Part shown: positions 7,203 to 16,126 of the stretch, one piece after another
How the letters are laid out: the number at the start of each line of letters is the position of its first letter
Position numbering within the stretch: the stretch's first letter is position 1
NCBI RefSeq assembly: GCF_947495825.1
Contig: NZ_CANMAH010000013.1
Span: 1 to 64,000 of the forward strand
Length of the DNA: 64,000 bases
Direction: 5' to 3'
DNA from: an uncultured Psychrobacter sp.
GTDB taxonomy: Bacteria > Pseudomonadota > Gammaproteobacteria > Pseudomonadales > Moraxellaceae
Made by a program: the position numbers and the translations under genes
Notes under the pieces: generated by a model
What the model saw: only the letters and a program-made list of their open reading frames with translations
Databases searched by the model: none
Told to the model about the DNA's origin: nothing

Positions 7203-10103
7203 CTACATGTAGTTTTCGATACTTGGGCAAGAACACATTAGGTTTTTATCACCATAAGCGTCATCAACGCGTGCCACACTTGGCCAGAACTTATGAGCAC
7301 GGACATAAGGCAGCGGGAACGCAGCGACATCACGGCTGTATGGATGTGTCCATTCGCTATCAGTGATCATAGAAGCTGTATGCGGGGCATTAACCAATGG
7401 ATTGTCTTCAAGCGTCCAACCATCTTCGCCAGCTTTGGCTTTCATCGCTTCGGCTTTGATAGATTTTAGTGCACTGATAAAGCGATCTAGCTCCTCGACA
7501 GACTCAGACTCTGTCGGCTCAATCATCAAGGTGCCAGCTACTGGGAAGCTCATCGTTGGTGCATGGAAGCCATAATCCATCAAGCGTTTGGCAATATCGC
7601 TTTCACTAATACCCGTATCTTCTTTTAGTGGACGAATATCAATGATACATTCGTGCGCGACTTGACCATTTTTGCCCGTATATAGAACAGGGTAGTGGTC
7701 TTTTAACTGAGAGGCAACATAGTTGGCATTTAATAGCGCAAGATTGGTTGCTTCAAGTAAGCCATCACGGCCCATCATAGTGATATACATCCATGAGATC
7801 GGTAAGATACTTGCTGAACCATACGGTGCTGCAGACACTGCTGAGCAGTCCTGTTGCGCATTATGGACTGGAGTAATGGTATGGTTGGCCATAAATGGAG
7901 CCAAATGCGCCTGCATACCGATAGGGCCCATACCAGGACCACCGCCGCCATGTGGAATACAAAAAGTCTTGTGAAGGTTCATATGTAGTACGTCTGCACC
8001 AACGTCAGCAGGCTGCATGATACCAACCTGGGCGTTCATGTTGGCGCCATCCATATAAACCTGACCACCATGCTTATGGATGAGGTCACAAATCTTGCGA
8101 ATGCCTTCTTCAAATACCCCATGCGTTGATGGGTAAGTAATCATCAAGGCGCCAAGGTTTTTGCTGTGTTCTTCACACTTAGCATTAAGATCATCGATAT
8201 CTACGTTACCGTTATCATCTGTTTTAACCACGACGACTTTCATGCCCATCATCATCGCTGTCGCAGGGTTGGTACCGTGTGCTGACTGAGGAATGAGGCA
8301 AACATCACGATCTGTTTCGCCCAGTGACTCATGATAGCGACGAATCGCCAGCAGACCTGCATACTCACCTGAAGCACCAGAGTTTGGCTGCATAGAGACA
8401 TCATCAAAACCTGTGATTGCTTTTAGCTGCTCTTGTAAGCTATCAATCATATCGATATAGCCACCGACTTGATCGCGCGGTGCAAAAGGGTGCACGTTCG
8501 CAAATTCAGGCCACGTAATAGGTAACATCTCGCTTGTAGCGTTTAGCTTCATCGTACAGCTACCAAGTGGAATCATACTACGGTTCATCGCCAAATCTTT
8601 ATCTTCAAGCGATTTTAAGTAACGCAGCATTTCGTGCTCAGTATGATGCGAGTTAAATACGGGATGAGTCAGTATATCGTCTGTCCGTAGATGAGTGGCA
8701 TCTAAAGAGACAGAGGCCACTTCAGGCAGATCATGTGACTTATTAACAAACAACTGAGTTAAGACATTAAAGTCTTTTTCGTCACTGATTTCACTAAATG
8801 ATACACCCAGTTTACTTTCACTCAAACGCCATAAGTTGTAGCCGACATTGTCTGCATTCTCAAAGATTTGTGTGGCAAGCTTTTCTGAGCCACAATCAAC
8901 CACCACAGTATCAAAAAACTGCTTATGGACGACATTTAGTTGATTGTCGCTATCTGCAGTGCGAATAACGTCAGCAAAAGCAGTCGCAAATGCATGAATA
9001 CGAGTGGCAATACGCTTTACACCGCTTGGGCCATGATAGACGGCATACATGCCAGCAAGGTTGGCGAGCAATACTTGTGAGGTACAGATATTTGAGTTGG
9101 CTTTTTCGCGGCGGATATGCTGCTCACGAGTCTGTAGAGCCATACGTAGGGCGGTATTGCCTTGTGAGTCTTTTGAGACCCCGATGATACGACCAGGTGC
9201 TGAGCGCTTTGCTTTATCAGAGAATGCAAAGTAGGCGGCATGTGGACCACCAAAGCCCATAGGAATACCAAAACGCTGCGTGCTACCTAGGGCAAGGTCT
9301 GCACCCATATCAGCAGGTGACTTTAATAATACCAAGCTCATGATGTCGCTAACGACTGAGGTGTAGGTCTTGTTTTTCTTAACGGCGCTAATAACGTCGG
9401 TTAAGTCTTTAACATCACCCTCGACACCGACATACTGAAATAAGGCACCAAAATAATCACCCGATTTGGCAGTCTCAAAATCACCAACGATGACTTCCCA
9501 ACCAAAATACTTGGCACGAGTGTGGATAACATCTAGTGTTTGTGGGTAGATACGCTCATCAACAAAAAATTGGTTTGATTTGCTTTTACTCATACGCTTT
9601 GACATGGCCATCGCTTCTGCAGCGGCAGTCGCCTCGTCAAGTAGCGATGCACCAGCTAGCTCAAGTCCAGTGAGATCAATACAAACTTGCTGAAAATTAA
9701 GCAATGCTTCTAGACGACCTTGAGCGATTTCGGCTTGATAAGGCGTATAAGCAGTATACCAACCTGGATTTTCAAGCACATTACGCTGAATCACCGCTGG
9801 CATACGCACAGGCGAGTAACCTTGACCGATATAGCTCTTATTGACGGTAATTTTGTCTGCCATAGTACGTAATTTGGCAAGTGCTGCATGCTCACTCATT
9901 GCAAGTGGCAAATCTAACTCTCTATGTATGCGTACTGGTTCAGGGACCGTATCATTAATAAAGCTTGCCATGTCTTTGTAACCAATAGCACTTAGCATAT
10001 CAGCTTGCTTGGCATCGTTGGAACCTAGATGACGATAAACAAATTCAGTTTCATTAAATAAACCTTTAAAAGTATCAAAGGTAGGTTTTTGAGAATTAGT
10101 CAT
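7203..10103 (-). CDS. gcvP: Glycine dehydrogenase (decarboxylating), P protein
   Basis: The 966-residue P protein of the glycine cleavage system. It decarboxylates glycine on PLP and passes the aminomethyl group to lipoyl-GcvH. It is the full-length single-chain form (E. coli GcvP is 957 residues), with an N-terminal half opening FVYRHLG and a C-terminal catalytic half. The PLP lysine is K712 in [16 protein letters not shown], with the glycine-rich cofactor loop right after it. [12 protein letters not shown] and [12 protein letters not shown] are other family blocks. It is the last gene of gcvT-gcvH-nitroreductase-gcvP on one strand and has a strong terminator behind it. Expression should follow the glycine riboswitch upstream of gcvT. 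Confidence 0.97.
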   Translation of the reverse strand: MTNSQKPTFDTFKGLFNETEFVYRHLGSNDAKQADMLSAIGYKDMASFINDTVPEPVRIHRELDLPLAMSEHAALAKLRTMADKITVNKSYIGQGYSPVRMPAVIQRNVLENPGWYTAYTPYQAEIAQGRLEALLNFQQVCIDLTGLELAGASLLDEATAAAEAMAMSKRMSKSKSNQFFVDERIYPQTLDVIHTRAKYFGWEVIVGDFETAKSGDYFGALFQYVGVEGDVKDLTDVISAVKKNKTYTSVVSDIMSLVLLKSPADMGADLALGSTQRFGIPMGFGGPHAAYFAFSDKAKRSAPGRIIGVSKDSQGNTALRMALQTREQHIRREKANSNICTSQVLLANLAGMYAVYHGPSGVKRIATRIHAFATAFADVIRTADSDNQLNVVHKQFFDTVVVDCGSEKLATQIFENADNVGYNLWRLSESKLGVSFSEISDEKDFNVLTQLFVNKSHDLPEVASVSLDATHLRTDDILTHPVFNSHHTEHEMLRYLKSLEDKDLAMNRSMIPLGSCTMKLNATSEMLPITWPEFANVHPFAPRDQVGGYIDMIDSLQEQLKAITGFDDVSMQPNSGASGEYAGLLAIRRYHESLGETDRDVCLIPQSAHGTNPATAMMMGMKVVVVKTDDNGNVDIDDLNAKCEEHSKNLGALMITYPSTHGVFEEGIRKICDLIHKHGGQVYMDGANMNAQVGIMQPADVGADVLHMNLHKTFCIPHGGGGPGMGPIGMQAHLAPFMANHTITPVHNAQQDCSAVSAAPYGSASILPISWMYITMMGRDGLLEATNLALLNANYVASQLKDHYPVLYTGKNGQVAHECIIDIRPLKEDTGISESDIAKRLMDYGFHAPTMSFPVAGTLMIEPTESESVEELDRFISALKSIKAEAMKAKAGEDGWTLEDNPLVNAPHTASMITDSEWTHPYSRDVAAFPLPYVRAHKFWPSVARVDDAYGDKNLMCSCPSIENYM

Positions 10104-10247
10104 GACAATCCTTAATAGACTTGGTAAAAAGTAATAAGTTAGGATAAAAAAGATGGGCTAAAATTGAGAAAATAACTTTAGACCAAACACTTATTAAAGG
10201 GTTAAAAAATATGAGATAGACCGTACAAAGCTTAACAATAGATAGGG

Positions 10248-11060
10248 TTAAACATAGTGAACAAACTGCGTTTGATCGAAGCGAAACTGTTCGTGATAAA
10301 TACCTTTGTCAGAACGCTCGCCTGCGCCAATCATCATAACGATATGGTGGTCATCGCCAAGGTTGAGTAGTTTTTTCATTGCAGGCTCGTCAAAACCACC
10401 CATCGGACAGCTATCAAACCCATGTGCCCGTAATGCTAGCATCAAGTTCTCAGCAGCAAGCGCCGTATTATTTGTCGCCCAGTTTTTGACATCTTCAAAG
10501 GTATAGTAAGGCGACTTTATTGGACCTTTTACTCGCCTAGCTACTTGCGTTGCGCCCCATTTAACGACAGAGATTGCGTTTATCGGACCACGCAAAAAGT
10601 CTGCTGTGACTACTTTGGTGTAGTAGTCTTTAACCTTTTTAGGTACAGGCTTATTAGGATATTCACGCAGAATCTGTTTAGCGTGATCGTGCCAAATATC
10701 CGTACGTGCAACAACGGCAATCAAACGGGCAGATGTTTTTGCAGCATTTTGGTTCATACAGTTTTTGACAGCGCGTTTGCGGCTATCTGCGCCATCGATC
10801 ACATAAAACTCCCATGGCTGCAAGTTACTAGAGTTTGGCGCTAGCATGGCCAAACGTAGGCAATCTGCGAGCACATCATCAGGAATAGGCGTATCGGTAA
10901 AGCGGCGTACCGAACGACGTGATTCTATAACTTCGCGAAAGGCTTGCAGTTGCGGAGTATGGCTTGGCGTTGCTAGATTATCTGTCTTGGGTTTTTCTGC
11001 TTGAATCTTTGGCGCGTCGGCTGCATTGATATGGTTGTCGTTAGTATTTGCTTGACTCAT
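10248..11060 (-). CDS. Nitroreductase-family FMN oxidoreductase
   Basis: A flavin-dependent NAD(P)H oxidoreductase of the nitroreductase superfamily, 270 residues from the preferred ATG. The FMN phosphate-binding segment is ESRRSVRRFTDTPI, followed by LAMLAPNSSNLQPWEFYVI. The C-terminal AAENLMLALRAHGFDSCPMGGF is the second conserved block. The first 40 or so residues are polar and unlike the core. The ATG at 11060 has GGAG 6 nt upstream; a TTG four codons earlier lacks spacing. The physiological substrate is unknown. It lies inside the glycine cleavage operon between gcvH and gcvP, with gaps of 216 and 144 nt. Confidence 0.88.
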   Translation of the reverse strand: MSQANTNDNHINAADAPKIQAEKPKTDNLATPSHTPQLQAFREVIESRRSVRRFTDTPIPDDVLADCLRLAMLAPNSSNLQPWEFYVIDGADSRKRAVKNCMNQNAAKTSARLIAVVARTDIWHDHAKQILREYPNKPVPKKVKDYYTKVVTADFLRGPINAISVVKWGATQVARRVKGPIKSPYYTFEDVKNWATNNTALAAENLMLALRAHGFDSCPMGGFDEPAMKKLLNLGDDHHIVMMIGAGERSDKGIYHEQFRFDQTQFVHYV

Positions 11061-11276
11061 ATAAAGCTCCAAAACGTCGCGTTAATAAAAGAAAAATAAA
11101 AAATATAAGCAAAAAACAGGTGATAATAAGATGATATAAATAGCGTTACGCGATAGCCAATAGGTTTCTTGATTAGGTTACTATGTCTTATAAGACATAA
11201 GCAGACATCAGCTGACGCCAATATCTGCAGTTTTCAGATAGCTAACATAGGTTGTCAGCATCAAATCTTTAAAAAA

Positions 11277-11657
11277 TTATAGCTCGTTTTGATACTCTTC
11301 AGCTGTTAATAGTGCTTCGTAGTCATCCAAGTTGTCAGGCTTCATTTTAAAGAACCAGCCATCGCCATAAGGGTCTGAGTTGATGATTTCTGGATCATCT
11401 TCTAAGCTTTCATTAATAGCAACGACTTCACCTGAGATAGGCGCGTACACATCAGAGGCTGCTTTTACTGACTCTACTACTGAGATTTCATCATCAACGA
11501 CGATAGTGTCACCAACTTCTGGCAACTCAACGAACACCACGTCACCAAGCAAGTCTTGGGCATGATCAGTGATACCAACGGTGATAGTACCGTCTTCTTC
11601 TAAACGTAACCATTCGTGGCTAGCGATGTATTTTAATTCTGCTGGAACATTGCTCAT
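11277..11657 (-). CDS. gcvH: Glycine cleavage system H protein
   Basis: A 126-residue lipoyl carrier protein that shuttles the aminomethyl group from GcvP to GcvT. The lipoylated lysine is K65 in the block [16 protein letters not shown], and the lipoyl hammerhead signature is intact. The C-terminal [10 protein letters not shown] is typical. The frame is open 25 codons further upstream, but the ATG at 11657 is preceded by AGGAGAG and starts the conserved sequence [15 protein letters not shown]. It is second in the gcv operon. Confidence 0.97.
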   Translation of the reverse strand: MSNVPAELKYIASHEWLRLEEDGTITVGITDHAQDLLGDVVFVELPEVGDTIVVDDEISVVESVKAASDVYAPISGEVVAINESLEDDPEIINSDPYGDGWFFKMKPDNLDDYEALLTAEEYQNEL

Positions 11658-11813
11658 GGTGTCTCTCCTAAATGATAGAGGCTGGTTAATAGAACACATA
11701 AAAAATAAGAGCCAATAATAGGCTGTGGTCAATCGACACTGTCAGCGTTGTTGTCAAAAGTCTCGATTAACCCATAATCAAACAGTATTCGTTTAATTTA
11801 GTCAATATTAAAA

Positions 11814-13004
11814 TCAGTCGAACTGCTGTTTACCATTGCGTACAAATGGTAGCTTGAGGACGCGTGCATCTACGAATTTACCTTTACCACGTAAATCGAT
11901 TTGCACTTTATCATCGTCTGATAAGCTAGCAGGAACACGGGCGATAGCGATAGAATTTTTGAGGCTAGGGGAGAATGTACCACTAGTGATAATGCCTTTT
12001 TGCTCGTTGTCCGCTCCTTGGTTGATGGTCACTTCCATCCCTTCACGCAAGACACCACGAGTTGTCAATAGTAGACCAACTTGTTTCATTGCAGAGCCGT
12101 CTTCTTTTGCTTGCTTGCGCTGGTTGACCAAGGCTTCACGACCAACAAAGTCGCGATCGTCTTTTAGAGCAAGTGTCCAGCCCATGTTACATTCGTAAGG
12201 GCTGATGCTCTCATCCATATCATGACCATAAAGATTCATACCGGCTTCTAGGCGTAGCGTATCACGCGCGCCAAGCCCAGCAGGTTTGATGCCATTGGCT
12301 TTTAATAGCTCAAAAAAAGCTGGCGCGTCATCAGTATGCATAATGACTTCAACGCCATCCTCACCCGTATAACCAGTACGAGCGACGAACCAATCTTTAC
12401 CCTCTATATCGGTAAGATCAGCACCAACAAAAGGCTTTAATCCATCAAGAATAGCGCTCCAGCTTGGTTTGGCTTGAGCCAGTTTTGCTACTGCATTTGG
12501 TCCTTGGATGGCAAGCATAGCAAGCTCTGGACGCTCAGTAATCGTGACATCAAAAGCGTCAGCAATTTTATTAAAGTGAGCGATGTTCTTATCGCGAGTG
12601 CCCGCATTTGATACGATACGATATTCAGTCTCATCAGCATTTATTAAGTAGACAATAAGATCGTCAATAATACCGCCTTGCTCATTAAGCATAGGAGAGT
12701 ATAAAGCTTTACCGACTGTTTTTAGTTTGTTGACATCGTTTGCCAGCAGTTTTTGTAACCATGCTTTGGCGTCTTGACCTTTGACATCAGCCACTACCAT
12801 ATGTGAAACATCAAACATGCCAGCATCAGTACGTACAGCCTCATGCTCTTCGATTTGCGAGCCATAATGAATTGGCAGCTCCCAGCCAGAAAAATCCACC
12901 ATCTTGCCATCACTATCGACGTGAGACTGGTATAGAGGAGTGCGCTGAGGGGCTTGGCTAGTATTGTCCTGAGAGCTGGTATTTTGAGAATTAGTATCGG
13001 TCAT
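11814..13004 (-). CDS. gcvT: Aminomethyltransferase, glycine cleavage T protein
   Basis: A 396-residue T protein that releases ammonia from aminomethyl-lipoyl GcvH and forms 5,10-methylenetetrahydrofolate. Seen motifs are [21 protein letters not shown] at the N-terminus, [14 protein letters not shown], the [11 protein letters not shown] folate-site block with [21 protein letters not shown], and a C-terminal beta-barrel part (KLPFVRNGK). The start ATG at 13004 has AAGGA 6-8 nt upstream; the open frame to 13121 is not needed. There is a short asparagine/serine/threonine-rich leader ([13 protein letters not shown]) before the conserved fold. First gene of the operon, directly behind the glycine riboswitch. 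Confidence 0.97.
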   Translation of the reverse strand: MTDTNSQNTSSQDNTSQAPQRTPLYQSHVDSDGKMVDFSGWELPIHYGSQIEEHEAVRTDAGMFDVSHMVVADVKGQDAKAWLQKLLANDVNKLKTVGKALYSPMLNEQGGIIDDLIVYLINADETEYRIVSNAGTRDKNIAHFNKIADAFDVTITERPELAMLAIQGPNAVAKLAQAKPSWSAILDGLKPFVGADLTDIEGKDWFVARTGYTGEDGVEVIMHTDDAPAFFELLKANGIKPAGLGARDTLRLEAGMNLYGHDMDESISPYECNMGWTLALKDDRDFVGREALVNQRKQAKEDGSAMKQVGLLLTTRGVLREGMEVTINQGADNEQKGIITSGTFSPSLKNSIAIARVPASLSDDDKVQIDLRGKGKFVDARVLKLPFVRNGKQQFD

Positions 13005-13177
13005 AACAAATCCTTGTGTGTACGTCATCAGTCTTTTGTAAAAAGTACGAGGATGATGAGCGTCGTTACAGTAGCGAGAAGCAAGATTGCAAGGTGCAAA
13101 CGTTGCTCTAAAGGGTAGCACAAAAAATAAAGCAGTAAGCCAAACGGACGCATAATATCCGTTTAAGCAGAAGCCCT

Positions 13178-13505
13178 ATCTGTCCTGTGACCTGAGATTT
13201 TCAATACGATAGCTATATGTTAGCAGTTATGACTCAATATGAGCACACAGTATCGTATTTTCTCCCCTTCGGTGGGTAAGGTGTCGTTGCTGGCTCCTTA
13301 CCTCTCTCCAGATTTGTTATGCCGCTTGTGTAAGATTGCAAATTAAAATAAAAAATGCAAATAGACAACGAGGGACATGTGTTTTTCAGTCCTTTTACCT
13401 GAGCGATTGGCAGGGTAGATGCGCCTTCGGTGGTCGTATGGCAGTATCAGTAACGCCTTATAAATATAAGGGTTCATACTGCTAAATGACTCTCTCCTGA
13501 AAAAC
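13178..13505 (-). promoter_or_regulatory. Tandem glycine riboswitch (gcvT leader)
   Basis: Two glycine aptamers are recognisable on the minus strand ahead of gcvT. Aptamer 1 spans about 13505 to 13381. It is closed by GTTTTTCAG/CTGAAAAAC and carries GGAGAG, CACCGAAGGCGCA and CGCTCAGGTAAAAGGAC. Aptamer 2 spans about 13314 to 13178. It is closed by ATCTG/CAGAT and carries GGAGAG, CACCGAAGGGGAG and ATCTCAGGTCACAGGACAG. These are the conserved core strings of the gcvT RNA class. Glycine binding should turn the gcv operon on. The linker of about 66 nt is unusually long. Between aptamer 2 and gcvT a stem AAACGGA/TCCGTTT (13142-13164) followed by a T-rich tract may be the expression platform. Confidence 0.92.
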
Positions 13506-13807
13506 GCTTTTATTATGAAAGGTTAGGCACGCTTTTACAAGTCATCAATGGGATTAATACCAATAATTTTATAAAAATCTAAAATTTTGGTAGGTTGACA
13601 GACAGATGCTCATAAATTAAAAATCAGGTCTGAGTAACGTTTCAATGAAGACACACACTAAGCGCTAAATAAAGTTGCCTATACTAAAAGTCACTATTGA
13701 TAACAAGTCATACCGTGATAGGCTATAATTCTATTATTCATAAGCATTTTTTTGTGTCAGTTTTGACGTGTGATTTGCTTTCATTTTTCGTGTTAGATAG
13801 GTGTTTT

Positions 13808-14128
13808 ATGCATTGTGATATTTATAAATTCCCCAAACATGACGATATGTATGTCTACATCGCTCGTCCAGACTACCCTGATGACACTGACGAAATTAAA
13901 GATTGGTTAAGTGTATTGCCAAAAGATTTTAGAGCCAGTTTGGGGGTGAGCAAATTTGTTATGCATTTAAATCTAAAGACAACGCCAAAGCTTGCGCGCG
14001 TTGATAAAAAGGATGTATTAGCAAAACTAAAATCCCAAGGGTATTTTGTCCAGATGCCGCCTCAAGATGTGATGCGCCGTCAAGCAGAGTTACGTGCTCG
14101 TGAGGCTCAAGACAATATTTACGATTGA
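13808..14128 (+). CDS. ycgL: YcgL domain-containing protein
   Basis: A 106-residue cytoplasmic protein of the YcgL family, function unsettled. Family features seen are the N-terminal C-x-I-Y-K strand (MHCDIYKFPKHDDMYVYIA), the WLSVLPKDFRASLG segment, the LARVDKKDVLAKLKSQGYFVQMPP block and an arginine/alanine-rich tail. The frame is open 37 codons upstream, but that part is hydrophobic junk-like sequence, while ATG 13808 matches the family N-terminus and follows TAGGTG. In pseudomonads ycgL usually lies directly behind rnd; here the gcv operon and a hydrolase lie between them. Confidence 0.85.
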   Translation: MHCDIYKFPKHDDMYVYIARPDYPDDTDEIKDWLSVLPKDFRASLGVSKFVMHLNLKTTPKLARVDKKDVLAKLKSQGYFVQMPPQDVMRRQAELRAREAQDNIYD

Positions 14129-14323
14129 GTATCTATATCGTGATAAACTAATCACCTATCAAGCTTGTATATCGATGCTAAGCGGTCAGTCGATGAGATG
14201 ACTATTTGGTTATTGATTTTTTAGTTAGTAATGTTCTCAATAGCGATTTTTCTACTAGCTGTAAGACTATTGTCATTGACTTACAAACCAAGCGACTAAT
14301 AAACCGAGCAACTTATAAACTTA

Positions 14324-14351
14324 GGTAACTAAACACGGGTAACTAAACACG
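14324..14351 (+). repeat. Perfect 14-bp tandem duplication before a start codon
   Basis: The 14-mer GGTAACTAAACACG occurs twice head to tail (14324-14337 and 14338-14351), ending one base before the ATG of the next gene. The DNA just upstream (CGACTAATAAACCGAGCAAC) holds looser related units. Confidence 0.9.
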
Positions 14352-14352
14352 C

Positions 14353-14994
14353 ATGGACTGGTTAAAAAGTATCTTAGAAAGCTTACCTCTAGAAAAACTT
14401 AGCGATCTTCTTGGTGAGATTGTCATTTGGTGGAGTCAGATGGTTAAAGATGTGCCGCCTGCTGATTTGCCAATGTACGCATACCTTGGCGGCTCTGTCA
14501 TAGTATTGCTACTTTGGATATTGGTGGCACGTATGTTACCGCGCCCATTAGGTGGCATGAGCTGGATGGTCCTATTCGCTGTTCTCTTGGCGCCAGGGAC
14601 TGCACTGAGCGATCCTAGTGTCATTGCACCGGCAAGCATTAGCGTGGTCTATGCTATTATGATGAAAGATATGGTAGGCGCTATCACCAATTCGTTACCC
14701 GTTCTAATAGTATTGGTCGCCGGTTTATTCGTAGGTTTTGTCTGGCAGCTTATTCGCGGGGCTTTTGAGTCAAGTTTGGATAGAGCCCGTCATCGTAGCG
14801 CTGAAGACACACAAGCAAACCTGCAGCTGGCAACAGGTAATTATATAGGCGAAAAAAGTAGTACAGGGGGGGTAAGTAACGGCTCTTTACCAGTGAATAC
14901 CCCAGTGATTGATAAGACTACGACCAAAGATTCTCTTAGCACCAAAAATGAGGAAGCTGCTAAAGGCAGTTCAGTCAATTTAGATAAGAGATAA
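14353..14994 (+). CDS. Hypothetical inner-membrane protein
   Basis: A 213-residue protein that I do not recognise. It has an amphipathic N-terminus (MDWLKSILESLPLEKLSDLL) and about three or four hydrophobic segments: roughly 42-60 (YLGGSVIVLLLWILVARML), 70-85 (SWMVLFAVLLAPGTAL), 88-105 weaker, and 115-135 (LPVLIVLVAGLFVGFVWQLI). A polar C-terminal tail of about 70 residues rich in serine, threonine and asparagine follows. The start is preceded by a perfect 14-bp repeat rather than a standard Shine-Dalgarno; GGTAAC is the nearest purine run. A strong terminator lies behind it. It sits between ycgL and the MoxR/VWA pair, but the terminator argues against cotranscription with them. Confidence 0.7.
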   Translation: MDWLKSILESLPLEKLSDLLGEIVIWWSQMVKDVPPADLPMYAYLGGSVIVLLLWILVARMLPRPLGGMSWMVLFAVLLAPGTALSDPSVIAPASISVVYAIMMKDMVGAITNSLPVLIVLVAGLFVGFVWQLIRGAFESSLDRARHRSAEDTQANLQLATGNYIGEKSSTGGVSNGSLPVNTPVIDKTTTKDSLSTKNEEAAKGSSVNLDKR

Positions 14995-15071
14995 TAACTT
15001 TTCACTGGCACTAATTATAAGTTTTAAAAACTCTATAACAAAGATACAAGATAGATATTAAGTATCATGAT

Positions 15072-15098
15072 AAAAGACACCTAAGCGTGTCTTTTTTT
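15072..15098 (+). terminator. Intrinsic terminator after the membrane protein gene
   Basis: AAAAGACAC pairs with GTGTCTTTT around CTAAGC and is followed by a run of seven T. It separates the unknown membrane protein from the MoxR-type gene. Confidence 0.85.
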
Positions 15099-15248
15099 GT
15101 GGTCATAGATTTGTTTTATAACTATAAATTATTTGAGCTTTACTAGTGACTGCGACGCATGAGTATTTGGGCATTGAGATATGCTGTGCTAATCTAAACC
15201 ATTAATTTTCTATAATTTCACATTGATAACAACGATAGAGATTTTACC

Positions 15249-16115
15249 ATGAGCACTGAGAATAAGACTGCAAAACCAAGCTTTACAGGCACCAAAAGCT
15301 ATATTGCCACTGATGATCTGCAACTGGCAGTTAATGCAGCAATGACACTACAAAAGCCGCTACTGATTAAAGGTGAACCTGGCACAGGTAAAACGCTACT
15401 TGCAGAAGAAGTGGCTAACAGCTTAGGCATGCCGCTTATCACTTGGCATATCAAATCGACTACTAAAGCTGAACAGGGATTGTATGAGTACGATGCAGTA
15501 TCGCGCTTACGTGATTCGCAGTTAGGGGATGATAAGGTATATGAGATTGGCAACTACATCAAGCCTGGTAAGCTTTGGGAAGCTTTCACCAGTAAAGAGC
15601 GTAGCGTGCTCCTCATCGATGAAGTGGATAAAGCAGACATTGAGTTTCCTAATGACTTGCTGCATGAGCTCGATAAAATGTCGTTTTATGTTTATGAGAC
15701 AGGCGAGACCATTACTGCCGAGCAGCGTCCAGTCGTCATCATTACTTCAAACAATGAAAAAGAGCTGCCAGATGCCTTTTTGCGCCGTTGTTTTTTCCAT
15801 TATATTGACTTCCCAGAAGAGCAAACCATGCGCCAAATTATTGAAGTACATTTCCCTAATATCCAAGAAAAGCTGGTCAATGATGCGCTCGATATCTTTT
15901 ATAAACTGCGTAATATTCAAGGTCTCAAAAAGCCACCGTCAACCTCAGAGTTGGTTGATTGGCTAACTTTACTGTTGGCTGATGATATGGCACAAGAAGA
16001 ATTAGAAGAAAATCTACGCGGCGAGAAGTCCATTCCGCCTCTATACGGTGCGCTCCTAAAAAATGAAGCTGATGTTAATTTATTACAGCGTTTTGCAAAT
16101 ATGATGCGCCGCTAA
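15249..16115 (+). CDS. MoxR-family AAA+ ATPase
   Basis: A 288-residue AAA+ ATPase of the MoxR group, thought to act as a chaperone for assembly or cofactor insertion together with a VWA protein. Walker A is GEPGTGKT at residues 42-49. Walker B is LLIDEVDKAD. Sensor 1 is in VVIITSNNEKELPDAFLRRC, which also carries the arginine finger region. The C-terminal lid is short. The VWA-domain gene begins only 11 nt after its stop, so the two are almost certainly cotranscribed and act together. The target complex is not visible in the neighbourhood. Confidence 0.9.
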   Translation: MSTENKTAKPSFTGTKSYIATDDLQLAVNAAMTLQKPLLIKGEPGTGKTLLAEEVANSLGMPLITWHIKSTTKAEQGLYEYDAVSRLRDSQLGDDKVYEIGNYIKPGKLWEAFTSKERSVLLIDEVDKADIEFPNDLLHELDKMSFYVYETGETITAEQRPVVIITSNNEKELPDAFLRRCFFHYIDFPEEQTMRQIIEVHFPNIQEKLVNDALDIFYKLRNIQGLKKPPSTSELVDWLTLLLADDMAQEELEENLRGEKSIPPLYGALLKNEADVNLLQRFANMMRR

Positions 16116-16126
16116 GGTTAAACACT

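Noticed and set aside
10545..10844. 99-codon plus-strand frame antisense to the nitroreductase
   Set aside because: It lies wholly inside a confidently assigned gene, has no ribosome-binding site and its sequence resembles no protein family.
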